In this document: piece by piece, positions 1 through 5,266 of the stretch | Numbering within the stretch: position 1 is the first letter of the stretch | Layout: each line of letters begins with the position of its first letter | Assembly (NCBI GenBank): GCA_025934455.1 | Contig: JAICYA010000139.1 | Coordinates: 1 to 5,865 of the forward strand | Length of the DNA: 5,865 bases | Direction: 5' to 3' | Source of the DNA: Rudaea sp. | GTDB lineage: Bacteria > Pseudomonadota > Gammaproteobacteria > Xanthomonadales > Rhodanobacteraceae | Translations under genes and position numbers: made by a program | The notes under the pieces: model-generated | Database searches by the model: none | What the model saw: the letters and a program-made list of their open reading frames with translations, nothing else | Told to the model about the DNA's origin: nothing

Positions 1-53
1 GATTGGGTTGGCGCGCGGCGTCGGTCACGCCGCAGATTCTATCCGGTACTGTG

Positions 54-1067
54 CTATCCGGTCTCGCGCTTTGCGAGACGATCGCGCGTCAGGTGCTGCG
101 CCAACCGCGCCATGCCTTCGGCCAGGCTCACGCGCGGCGCGTAACCCAGGTCGCGGCGTGCGGCGGAAATGTCGAACCACAGCGCGGTGGACAGGCGATC
201 GACGATGAAACGCGTCAGCGGCGGCGTCTTCTGGATGCGCAAGATGCCATAAACGCTTTCGAAAGCGTTCGCGAGAAAACGCATCGGCGCGTCCGGCAGG
301 CGCCGCGTTTCCGGCGGGAAGCCGCCGGCGTTGAGCCAGCCATTGATCAGTTCTTCGTTGAAAACCGGCTCGCCCTGGCTGATGAAGTAGGTTTTCCCCG
401 CCACGGGCGAACCCGGCGCGAGCTTGTCCAGCGCCAGCACGTGCGCCTCGGCGGCGTTGTCGATGTAAACGGTATCGATCTTCTTCGGCGTCTTGCCGAT
501 GAAACGCAATTTTCCGGCACGCGCCTTCGCCAAGACCAATGGCAGGAAGGTGGGATCGTCCGGACCCCACACGATCTGCGGACGCAGCGCGACGGTGGCG
601 AGCTGCGGTCCATTCGCCGCAAGCACGCGCTGTTCGGCCAGGGCCTTGGTGTGCGCGTAGGCGTTCATGAACGGCCGCGCGTAGGGCGTGGATTCGTCGA
701 TGCCTTCCTGATCGGTACCGTTTTGCACCACGCTCGGGCTCGAGGTGAACACGAGCCGGCCGATCTGGTTCAACTCGCAGGCGGCAAGCACGTTGTCGGT
801 GCCGCGCACGTTGCTTTCGTAGAACTCCTCGAGCGGCCCCCACGGCGCCATTTTTGCTGCGCAGTGCACGATGGCGTCCATGCCCTTGCTCGCTTCGAGC
901 ACGTTGTCGAGGCCGGCGATGTCGCCCAGGCGCTGCTCGACGCCAACTGCGTCCAGCGCCGGATGCCGATTGCGGCTGAGCGTGCGCAAGTTGTGTCCGG
1001 CCGCGGCGAGCTGCTTGCAGATCGCGCTGCCGAGGAAGCCGCCACCACCGGTTACCAGGATTTTCAT
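54..1067 (-). CDS. oleD: OleD-like NAD(P)-dependent 2-alkyl-3-oxoalkanoate reductase (epimerase/dehydratase fold)
   Basis: The product has 337 residues when started at the ATG whose first base is 1067. It opens directly with the Rossmann strand and dinucleotide motif TGGGGFLG (residues 6-13). An extended-SDR active site follows: S109/S110 in FTSSPSVV and Y137-x3-K141 in YAHTK. RPQIVWGPDD (163-171) and a C-terminal TRF...RRDLGY segment fit the 3-beta-HSD/OleD branch. The SSPSVV form, the WGP motif and the length resemble OleD from memory. OleD reduces the 2-alkyl-3-ketoacid made by OleA to the 2-alkyl-3-hydroxyacid with NADPH, before OleC and OleB make the cis-olefin; it is cytosolic. An in-frame ATG at 1085 would add six residues and one at 1115 sixteen, but family members start just before the glycine motif. 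No oleA, oleB or oleC lies in the window, so the family is firm, the OleD assignment is probable, and another sterol- or sugar-type dehydrogenase is the alternative. Confidence 0.75.
   Translation of the reverse strand: MKILVTGGGGFLGSAICKQLAAAGHNLRTLSRNRHPALDAVGVEQRLGDIAGLDNVLEASKGMDAIVHCAAKMAPWGPLEEFYESNVRGTDNVLAACELNQIGRLVFTSSPSVVQNGTDQEGIDESTPYARPFMNAYAHTKALAEQRVLAANGPQLATVALRPQIVWGPDDPTFLPLVLAKARAGKLRFIGKTPKKIDTVYIDNAAEAHVLALDKLAPGSPVAGKTYFISQGEPVFNEELINGWLNAGGFPPETRRLPDAPMRFLANAFESVYGILRIQKTPPLTRFIVDRLSTALWFDISAARRDLGYAPRVSLAEGMARLAQHLTRDRLAKRETG
252..269. repeat. 18-bp perfect palindrome inside the OleD-like gene
   Basis: AACGCTTTCGAAAGCGTT reads the same on both strands with no spacer. 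It encodes part of the NAFESV segment of the OleD-like protein. No second copy was noticed in the window. A function as an operator is possible but not supported, since it lies near the 3' end of the gene. Confidence 0.4.
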
Positions 1068-1074
1068 GCGCGCG

Positions 1075-1080
1075 ATTGTA
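1075..1080 (-). promoter_or_regulatory. Possible -10 element for the OleD-like gene
   Basis: The minus strand reads TACAAT here, one mismatch from the sigma-70 -10 consensus. The predicted transcription start is about seven bases downstream, at or next to the ATG at 1067, so the mRNA could be leaderless or nearly so. No Shine-Dalgarno sequence precedes that ATG, which fits. No good -35 is seen at the usual spacing; the closest TTG-type hexamer (1095-1100) is only 14 bp away. The call is weak. Confidence 0.3.
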
Positions 1081-1140
1081 GCCATTCTCGTGCCCGGCAA
1101 CCGTGCTCGGTTCACATCCGGGAGTAAACTGAGCCTTTCC

Positions 1141-1144
1141 GGAG
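1141..1144 (+). promoter_or_regulatory. Ribosome binding site of the short-chain dehydrogenase gene
   Basis: GGAG lies six bases before the ATG at 1151. It is the only good Shine-Dalgarno match in the 83-bp spacer on this strand and fixes the start of the downstream dehydrogenase. Confidence 0.7.
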
Positions 1145-1150
1145 CATTTC

Positions 1151-1846
1151 ATGCAACGTGTTTTGGTCACTGGAACAAACCGCGGCCTGGGCCTGGAATT
1201 CGTCCGCCAACTGCTCGCGCGCGGCGATCGCGTCATCGCTACCTGCCGTCATCCCGGCAAGGCGCTGGCACTGACCGAACTCGCCGCCGCGCATCCGGGG
1301 CACCTGCATATCCTGCCGCTGGACCTTGCCAACGAGCGCTCGATCGCCGAATGCGTGCGCGAGGCGACGGCGCTCACCGATGCGCTCGACGCGCTGATCA
1401 ACAATGCCGGCATGCTGGTATCCGGCGAGCGCTTCGGCGCGATTGCGCACAAGTCCCTGGCCGACAGTTTCGCCGCGAACGTGACCGGTCCGGTGTTGCT
1501 TACCCAGGCGCTGACACCGCTGCTGGAAAAGGGCGCGAATCCGCGCGTGATGAACCTGTCTTCGCGCCTGGGTTCGCTCACCGGAACGCAGAGCTTTGGC
1601 ACACCAAGTTATGCGATGAGCAAAGCCGCCCTGAACATGGCCACGCGCCAGCTTGCCGCCGCGCTCGCGCCACGGGTGAGCGTGTTCTGCGTGAGTCCCG
1701 GCTGGGTCAAAACGGACATGGGCGGCGAGAACGCACCGCTGTCCGCGCACGATTCCGCGGCGGGGCTGATCAAGGTGCTGGATTCCGCCAGCGCCGCCAC
1801 GGCCGGACATTTCTGCGATTACACGGGCAAGGAAATCGCCTGGTGA
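1151..1846 (+). CDS. SDR family NAD(P)-dependent oxidoreductase, C-factor/sniffer type
   Basis: This 231-residue classical short-chain dehydrogenase is complete. The cofactor motif is TGTNRGLG (7-14), followed by the NNAG motif (84-87), the structural Asn N110, a serine pair S137/S138 in NLSSRLGS, the YAMSK catalytic Tyr154/Lys158, and PGWVKTDMGG (183-192). The distance between S138 and Tyr154 is slightly longer than in typical FabG-type SDRs. That spacing, the TGTNRGLG start and the C-terminal KTDMGG segment point to the carbonyl-reductase/sniffer/C-factor subgroup, whose bacterial substrates are mostly unknown. It would act in the cytosol. The start is supported by GGAG six bases upstream. 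It is divergent from the OleD-like gene, and its last 28 bp overlap the hydrolase gene in convergent orientation. The substrate cannot be predicted. Confidence 0.92.
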   Translation: MQRVLVTGTNRGLGLEFVRQLLARGDRVIATCRHPGKALALTELAAAHPGHLHILPLDLANERSIAECVREATALTDALDALINNAGMLVSGERFGAIAHKSLADSFAANVTGPVLLTQALTPLLEKGANPRVMNLSSRLGSLTGTQSFGTPSYAMSKAALNMATRQLAAALAPRVSVFCVSPGWVKTDMGGENAPLSAHDSAAGLIKVLDSASAATAGHFCDYTGKEIAW

Positions 1847-2643
1847 TTGCTAGCGGTACTTGATTCGTTCGCCAGGAATTCCAGCACTCGTGCATTGAAT
1901 TCCTCCGTCGCATCGAACGGCGTGCCATGGCGTGAGCCTTCGATGACGACGAATTCCATTTGTGGAAAATGTGCGGCCTCGCTGCGCTTGTCGACGAGTG
2001 ACGTGTAATCGAATTCGGCGGCGAGGATCAGCACCGGGCAGGCGATGGCGCGGATGCGTTCCAACGCGCTCCAGCCGACCAACGCGTGGATCGTGGAAAG
2101 ATACGCCGCTTTCGGATTCGCACCGACCACGTCGATCACACGCTGCCGTTTGGGCGCCTGGTCCTCGTGCGGGAACAGGCGGTTGGCGATGAGCGTGGCG
2201 GTGCGGCGCAGGCCCAGAAAGTGCACAAGCGCGACCTGCAGGCGCGCCTCCAGCCATTTGCGCGGCGTGTCGGTACGGTAGTTGGCGAGCGCGTTGCAGA
2301 GCACGAGTTTGCGCACGCGCGCCGGCCGCGCCAGCGCCATCTCCTGCGCGACCGCGCCGCCGAGCGAGAAGCCGAGCAGATGCGTGGATTCGATGCCGAG
2401 CGCATCGAGCAAGGCCCACAGATCCACGGCGAATTGCGCAATGGAATAAGGACCCGGCGGCTTGGCACTGCGACCCGAGCCGCGCAGATCGGGCAGGACC
2501 AGGGTGAAGTGCCGCGCAAATTCCTCACGCTGGAACGCCCAGTCGTCGCCGCTCGACCCCAGGCCGTGGATCATCAGCAGCGGCGGGCCGCGGCCTTCGC
2601 ATTCATAATAAATTGACGCGCCGTTGACTTCCCGCGCAGGCAT
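1819..2643 (-). CDS. Alpha/beta fold hydrolase, PcaD/BioH-like
   Basis: From the ATG at 2643 the product has 274 residues. It has the alpha/beta-hydrolase order: oxyanion HG motif in MIHGLGSSGDDW (from residue 24), DLRGSGRS (52-59), nucleophile elbow GFSLGG with Ser93, acid Asp212 in AAEFDYTS, and His239 in GSRHGTPFD. The layout resembles 3-oxoadipate enol-lactonase and other small-ester hydrolases, but the substrate is unknown. The reading frame continues upstream to 2733, but GGAG six bases before the ATG at 2643 and the homologous start fix this shorter form. The last 14 or so residues (after EFLANE) are low in family character and lie antisense to the end of the dehydrogenase gene, so they look like a run-on tail. 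It is not OleB by motif: it lacks the haloalkane-dehalogenase-type DWG context at the nucleophile. Confidence 0.9.
   Translation of the reverse strand: MPAREVNGASIYYECEGRGPPLLMIHGLGSSGDDWAFQREEFARHFTLVLPDLRGSGRSAKPPGPYSIAQFAVDLWALLDALGIESTHLLGFSLGGAVAQEMALARPARVRKLVLCNALANYRTDTPRKWLEARLQVALVHFLGLRRTATLIANRLFPHEDQAPKRQRVIDVVGANPKAAYLSTIHALVGWSALERIRAIACPVLILAAEFDYTSLVDKRSEAAHFPQMEFVVIEGSRHGTPFDATEEFNARVLEFLANESSTASNHQAISLPV
2604..2609 (+). promoter_or_regulatory. Possible -10 element of the secreted-protein/trmL unit, inside the hydrolase gene
   Basis: CATAAT lies in a short AT-rich patch within the 5' end of the hydrolase gene. Initiation near 2616 would leave about 38 bases before the ATG at 2654. 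No matching -35 is seen at 16-18 bp. It is the best plus-strand candidate that lies upstream of the start codon. Confidence 0.2.
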
Positions 2644-2649
2644 ACTCGT

Positions 2650-2653
2650 CTCC
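2650..2653 (-). promoter_or_regulatory. Ribosome binding site fixing the hydrolase start
   Basis: On the minus strand GGAG is followed by six bases and then the ATG at 2643. Upstream in-frame ATGs at 2655 and 2661 have no such site, and the residues they would add do not resemble the family. The site overlaps the boundary with the divergent secreted-protein gene, whose ATG begins at 2654. Confidence 0.7.
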
Positions 2654-3403
2654 ATGAACATGAAAAGTATAATGGCGCTACTCGTAGCATTCGCCGCGTC
2701 TGCCGCGCCGGCGGCCGAAACCTGGACCGGCACCGCCTACCTCGCCGAGGGCGGCGCACCGGCCTACCACGAAACCCACTACCTGCTCGGCGACGAGCGC
2801 CTCGTCGTCTACACCTGCCCGGGCGGCCAGCCATTTGCGCGCAAGACCATCCACGAGGGTAGTGATGCGCAGGCGCCGGATTTTTCCATGCTGGACGCGC
2901 GCTGGGGCTATCGTGAAGGCGTGCGCGGCAAGGGTCCGGCGCGCGAGATTTTCGTGCAGCGCACATCGGATCAAGTGGAAAAATCCGCGCCGCTCGATCT
3001 GCCGGCGGACGGCGTGGTCGACGCCGGTTTCGACGCTTACGTGCGCCGGCATTGGGATGCGCTGGCGCACGGCGACACCCTGCGTTTCAAGTTCCTCGTG
3101 CCGAGCAAGCGCACGTTCTATGCGTTCGACCTGAGCTGGGTCGATGCAGACAGCGATGCGACGCGCCTGACTTTGCGCCTTGCGCTCGGCGCCTGGTACG
3201 CGTTCCTCGCGCCGCACATCGACGTCACCTACGATCGCCACACGCGGCGGCTGCTGCGCTTTGTCGGCATGTCGAACATCCGCGACGAAAAGCTGAAAAA
3301 TCTCGACGTGCGCATCGAGTTTCCGCAGGCGCCCGTTGCGGCAACGGTGGAACAGGTCGCTGCCGCGCGCAGTGAACCACTGACCAAGTCCTGCGCCGGA
3401 TAA
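2654..3403 (+). CDS. Uncharacterised exported protein
   Basis: I do not recognise a named family. The 249-residue product starts with a likely Sec signal peptide: Lys4, a hydrophobic stretch over residues 6-17, and an APA signal-peptidase-I site near residues 18-20. The mature part begins AETWTG and would be periplasmic or outer-membrane associated. It is rich in alternating polar/hydrophobic stretches such as LRFKFLVPSKRTFYAFDL (143-160) and has a conserved-looking YDRHTRRLLRFVGMSNIR segment (193-210), which suggests a mainly beta fold. Only two cysteines remain in the mature form, C55 and C247 close to the C-terminus, so a disulfide is possible. There is no lipobox and no enzymatic motif. 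Starts at 2654 and 2660 are both plausible because neither has a good ribosome site; the TTG at 2624 is unlikely. trmL follows after 7 bp. That it is a real gene is well supported; its function is unknown. Confidence 0.82.
   Translation: MNMKSIMALLVAFAASAAPAAETWTGTAYLAEGGAPAYHETHYLLGDERLVVYTCPGGQPFARKTIHEGSDAQAPDFSMLDARWGYREGVRGKGPAREIFVQRTSDQVEKSAPLDLPADGVVDAGFDAYVRRHWDALAHGDTLRFKFLVPSKRTFYAFDLSWVDADSDATRLTLRLALGAWYAFLAPHIDVTYDRHTRRLLRFVGMSNIRDEKLKNLDVRIEFPQAPVAATVEQVAAARSEPLTKSCAG
2666..2671 (-). promoter_or_regulatory. Probable -10 element of the hydrolase gene, inside the divergent gene
   Basis: The minus strand reads TATACT. Initiation about seven bases downstream would fall near 2659-2661, giving a leader of roughly 16-18 bases that still contains the GGAG at 2650-2653. 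No convincing -35 hexamer is seen at 16-18 bp. The element lies in codons 5-6 of the divergent secreted-protein gene and includes an AT-only ATA isoleucine codon, unusual in this GC-rich sequence. The plus strand of nearly the same bases reads a perfect TATAAT (2668-2673). Confidence 0.45.
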
Positions 3404-3410
3404 TTGCGCA

Positions 3411-3884
3411 ATGCTGCACGTCGTGCTGTACGAACCCGAGATTCCGCCCAACACCGGCAACGTGATCCGCCTGTGCGCGAATTCCGGCGCGCGCCTGCAC
3501 CTGATCCGTCCGCTCGGCTTCGACCTCGACCATGCCAAGCTGCGCCGCGCCGGACTCGATTACCACGAGTTCGCCGATGTCGCCGTGCACGACGATCTCG
3601 ATGCGTTCATCGCGGATGCGCGCCCGGCCCGGCTGTTCGCGCTGTCCACGCGCGGCCGGCATCTGTATACCAACGTGCGTTTTGGCGCGAACGACGCGGT
3701 GCTGTTTGGCCCGGAGACGCGCGGACTGCCGCAGGCCGTGATTGACGACCTGCCCCCGGAGCAACGCCTGCGCCTGCCGATGCGGCCGGACAATCGGAGC
3801 TTGAATCTGTCCAACGCCGTCGCCGTCGTCGTCTACGAGGCGTGGCGGCAAACGGGATTCGCAGGCTCCGCTAACCCAGGCTGA
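3411..3884 (+). CDS. trmL: tRNA (cytidine(34)-2'-O)-methyltransferase TrmL
   Basis: The 157-residue product matches the size of E. coli TrmL as I recall it and shares its SPOUT-class signatures: [20 protein letters not shown] (6-25), the [10 protein letters not shown] segment (45-54), FGPETRGLP (99-107), and the C-terminal knot region with [20 protein letters not shown] (126-145). TrmL is a cytosolic homodimer that uses S-adenosylmethionine to 2'-O-methylate the wobble nucleotide of certain tRNA-Leu isoacceptors. The ATG sits 7 bp after the TAA of the exported-protein gene with only a weak upstream CGGA, so transcription from the same promoter and translational coupling are likely. The two products have no evident functional link. 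The stop overlaps the purT stop by 14 bp in convergent orientation. Confidence 0.96.
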   Translation: MLHVVLYEPEIPPNTGNVIRLCANSGARLHLIRPLGFDLDHAKLRRAGLDYHEFADVAVHDDLDAFIADARPARLFALSTRGRHLYTNVRFGANDAVLFGPETRGLPQAVIDDLPPEQRLRLPMRPDNRSLNLSNAVAVVVYEAWRQTGFAGSANPG

Positions 3885-5055
3885 CGGAAATCTGCGCCGC
3901 TGCGCGATTCGCTTTCGCGCGCGCGGCATCAGTGCTCGCGTCGCGCGCCAGCGTCACCGCCATGCGCCGGTGGCCATCGACCTCGGGCTTGCCGAACAGG
4001 CGCAACAGGGTGTCGGGCTCGGCCAGCGCTGCGGCGACGCCGCGATAGACCGGTCGCGCGCCCTTGCCGTGGCAGAGCACCGCGGTCGATGCGGATGGCC
4101 CGAACTGGCGGATCACCGGAATCGGCAGGCCGAGGATGGCGCGTGCGTGCAGGGCGAATTCGGACAGGTCTTGCGAGATCAGGGTGACGAGGCCGGTATC
4201 GTGCGGGCGCGGACTAACTTCGGAAAAAATCACCGCGTCGCCCTTGACGAAGAATTCCACGCCGAACACGCCGCGCCCGCCGAGCGCATCGGTAATCACG
4301 CGCGCCTGGCGTTGCGCTTCGGCCAATGCCGCCTCGCTCATCGCCTGCGGTTGCCAGGATTCGCGATAGTCGCCGGCTTCCTGGCGATGTCCGATCGGGG
4401 CGCAGAACGACGTGCCGCCGGCGTGGCGCACGGTCAGCTGGGTGATTTCGTAGTCGAAGTCGACGAAACCCTCGACGATGCAGCGACCCTTGCCGGCGCG
4501 TCCGCCGGATTGCGCGTAATCCCAGGCCGCTTCGGCTTCGCCCGGTGCGCGGACTGTGCTTTGGCCCTTGCCCGATGAGCTCATCACCGGCTTGATCACG
4601 AACGGATAGCCGATAGCGGCAATCGCCGCGCGATATTCATCGACGGTGTCGATGAAGCGATAGGGCGAAGTCGGCAGTTTCAATTCCTCGGCGGCAAGGC
4701 GGCGGATGCCTTCGCGATCCATCGTCAACCACGCGGCACGCGCGGTGGGAATGACGGTCAGGCCCTGTTTTTCCAGTTCGACCAGGGTCGGCGTGTGGAT
4801 CGCCTCGATCTCGGGCACGACCAGATCGGGTTTTTCCAGCGCAATGACGCGGCGGATTTCCGCGCCGTCCAGCATGTTGATGACGTGGCTGCGATGCGCA
4901 ACCTGCATGGCCGGCGCGTTCGCGTAGCGGTCGACCGCGATCACCTCGACGGCGAAGCGCTGCAACTCGATCGCCACTTCCTTGCCGAGCTCGCCGCTGC
5001 CGAGCAGCAGGACGCGGATCGCGGTGTCGGTATGCGGAGTGCCGAAGGGTTTCAC
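3871..5055 (-). CDS. purT: Formate-dependent phosphoribosylglycinamide formyltransferase PurT
   Basis: This is a complete 394-residue ATP-grasp enzyme. PurT makes formyl-GAR from formate, ATP and GAR through formyl phosphate in the third step of purine synthesis, in parallel to folate-dependent PurN. Residues known from the E. coli enzyme are in register: GELG at 21-24 (E22), E82 in PEIEAIHT, R114, K155, SSGKGQ at 160-165, E195, E203, the Mg ligands E267 and E279, and D286 in SPRPHD. Near the C-terminus K356 and R363/R364 are shifted by one residue relative to E. coli. The start codon is GTG, with AGGA eight bases upstream (5064-5067). The gene stands alone on this strand after a terminator, so it is probably monocistronic. 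Confidence 0.97.
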   Translation of the reverse strand: MKPFGTPHTDTAIRVLLLGSGELGKEVAIELQRFAVEVIAVDRYANAPAMQVAHRSHVINMLDGAEIRRVIALEKPDLVVPEIEAIHTPTLVELEKQGLTVIPTARAAWLTMDREGIRRLAAEELKLPTSPYRFIDTVDEYRAAIAAIGYPFVIKPVMSSSGKGQSTVRAPGEAEAAWDYAQSGGRAGKGRCIVEGFVDFDYEITQLTVRHAGGTSFCAPIGHRQEAGDYRESWQPQAMSEAALAEAQRQARVITDALGGRGVFGVEFFVKGDAVIFSEVSPRPHDTGLVTLISQDLSEFALHARAILGLPIPVIRQFGPSASTAVLCHGKGARPVYRGVAAALAEPDTLLRLFGKPEVDGHRRMAVTLARDASTDAARAKANRAAAQISVSLG

Positions 5056-5063
5056 GCACCGGT

Positions 5064-5067
5064 TCCT
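5064..5067 (-). promoter_or_regulatory. Ribosome binding site supporting the GTG start of purT
   Basis: AGGA on the minus strand is followed by eight bases and the GTG at 5055. No in-frame ATG lies nearby, and the protein begins where PurT proteins normally do, so GTG is the likely initiator. Confidence 0.55.
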
Positions 5068-5084
5068 ATGGCTGCGGGGCGCCG

Positions 5085-5090
5085 ATTATG
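5085..5090 (-). promoter_or_regulatory. Possible -10 element of purT
   Basis: CATAAT on the minus strand would start transcription near 5078, leaving a leader of about 23 bases that contains the AGGA site. No good -35 is visible 16-18 bp upstream; a TTGTCA at 5121-5126 is too far away (30 bp). It lies downstream of the terminator, as expected if purT has its own promoter. Confidence 0.35.
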
Positions 5091-5124
5091 CCATCGCGCC
5101 CGTATCGCCATGGAGCGCACTGAC

Positions 5125-5151
5125 AAAAAAGAGCGCCCGAAGGCGCCCTTT
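5125..5151 (-). terminator. Strong intrinsic terminator with UUCG tetraloop, between kdpE and purT
   Basis: Reading the minus strand, AAAGGGCGCC (5151-5142) pairs with GGCGCTCTTT (5137-5128) in a 10-bp stem with one G-U pair. A TTCG loop (5141-5138) is closed by C-G, the especially stable cUUCGg tetraloop. Six T residues (5130-5125) follow, three of them part of the stem base. On the plus strand only TTTG follows the hairpin and no plus-strand gene runs into it, so it acts on the minus strand. It would end transcripts coming from kdpE or from a start inside the spacer, before purT. Confidence 0.88.
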
Positions 5152-5242
5152 GTCCCCAAGTCTCCCCAGCAGAGAACGGTGTCGAACCGCGGGGAAACTC
5201 TAGGCGCGTTTGCGTTCGAGCGCGAGCGTAAGGATCTTATAA

Positions 5243-5266
5243 GGCCGCGGGGTTCAATCCGCGGCC
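5243..5266 (-). repeat. GC-rich inverted repeat spanning the kdpE stop codon
   Basis: A perfect 8-bp inverted repeat, GGCCGCGG and CCGCGGCC, is separated by 8 bases. On the minus strand the loop is ATTGAACC and contains the kdpE TGA stop. The sequence after it is TTATAAG rather than a T-run, so it is a poor intrinsic terminator by itself. It could stabilise the 3' end of kdpE mRNA. It is clearly present; its function is inferred. Confidence 0.5.

Noticed and set aside
1..28. Possible GTG start (26-28, minus strand) of a further gene after the OleD-like gene, reading MTDAARQPN
   Set aside because: Only nine codons are visible and there is no good ribosome site. A downstream gene is plausible but cannot be supported.
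3..1127. Long plus-strand open frame (374 codons) opposite the OleD-like gene
   Set aside because: Its translation is Arg/Ala/His-rich with no domain motifs, and it lies antisense to a gene with clear catalytic motifs. It is a GC-bias shadow.
25..1236. Minus-strand open frame of 403 codons in another frame over the OleD-like gene and the start of the dehydrogenase gene
   Set aside because: Low-complexity Arg/Ala/Gly composition and overlap with two real genes; no recognisable motif.
2624..2653. Upstream TTG start for the exported protein, with TTGACT at 2624-2629 as a -35
   Set aside because: The TTG start would add residues before the signal peptide and has no ribosome site. The TTGACT hexamer has no -10 at 15-18 bp.
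2678..3538. Minus-strand open frame (286 codons) opposite the exported protein and trmL
   Set aside because: It covers two supported genes, has no ribosome site or family motif, and its composition is typical of a frame shadow.
5177..5189. CGGTTCGACACCG (minus strand) resembles a tRNA T-arm
   Set aside because: No acceptor, D or anticodon arm surrounds it at tRNA spacing; it is better read as a short hairpin.
4982..5203. Plus-strand open frame of 73 codons running from inside purT across the spacer
   Set aside because: It has no ribosome site, overlaps the purT 5' end and reads through the terminator hairpin; no family resemblance.
5207..5215. ACGCAAACG on the minus strand, equal to the left part of the E. 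coli PurR box, upstream of purT
   Set aside because: The remaining positions of the PUR box do not match, the site lies upstream of the terminator about 150 bp from purT, and the E. coli-type PurR regulon is not expected in the inferred order. Probably chance.
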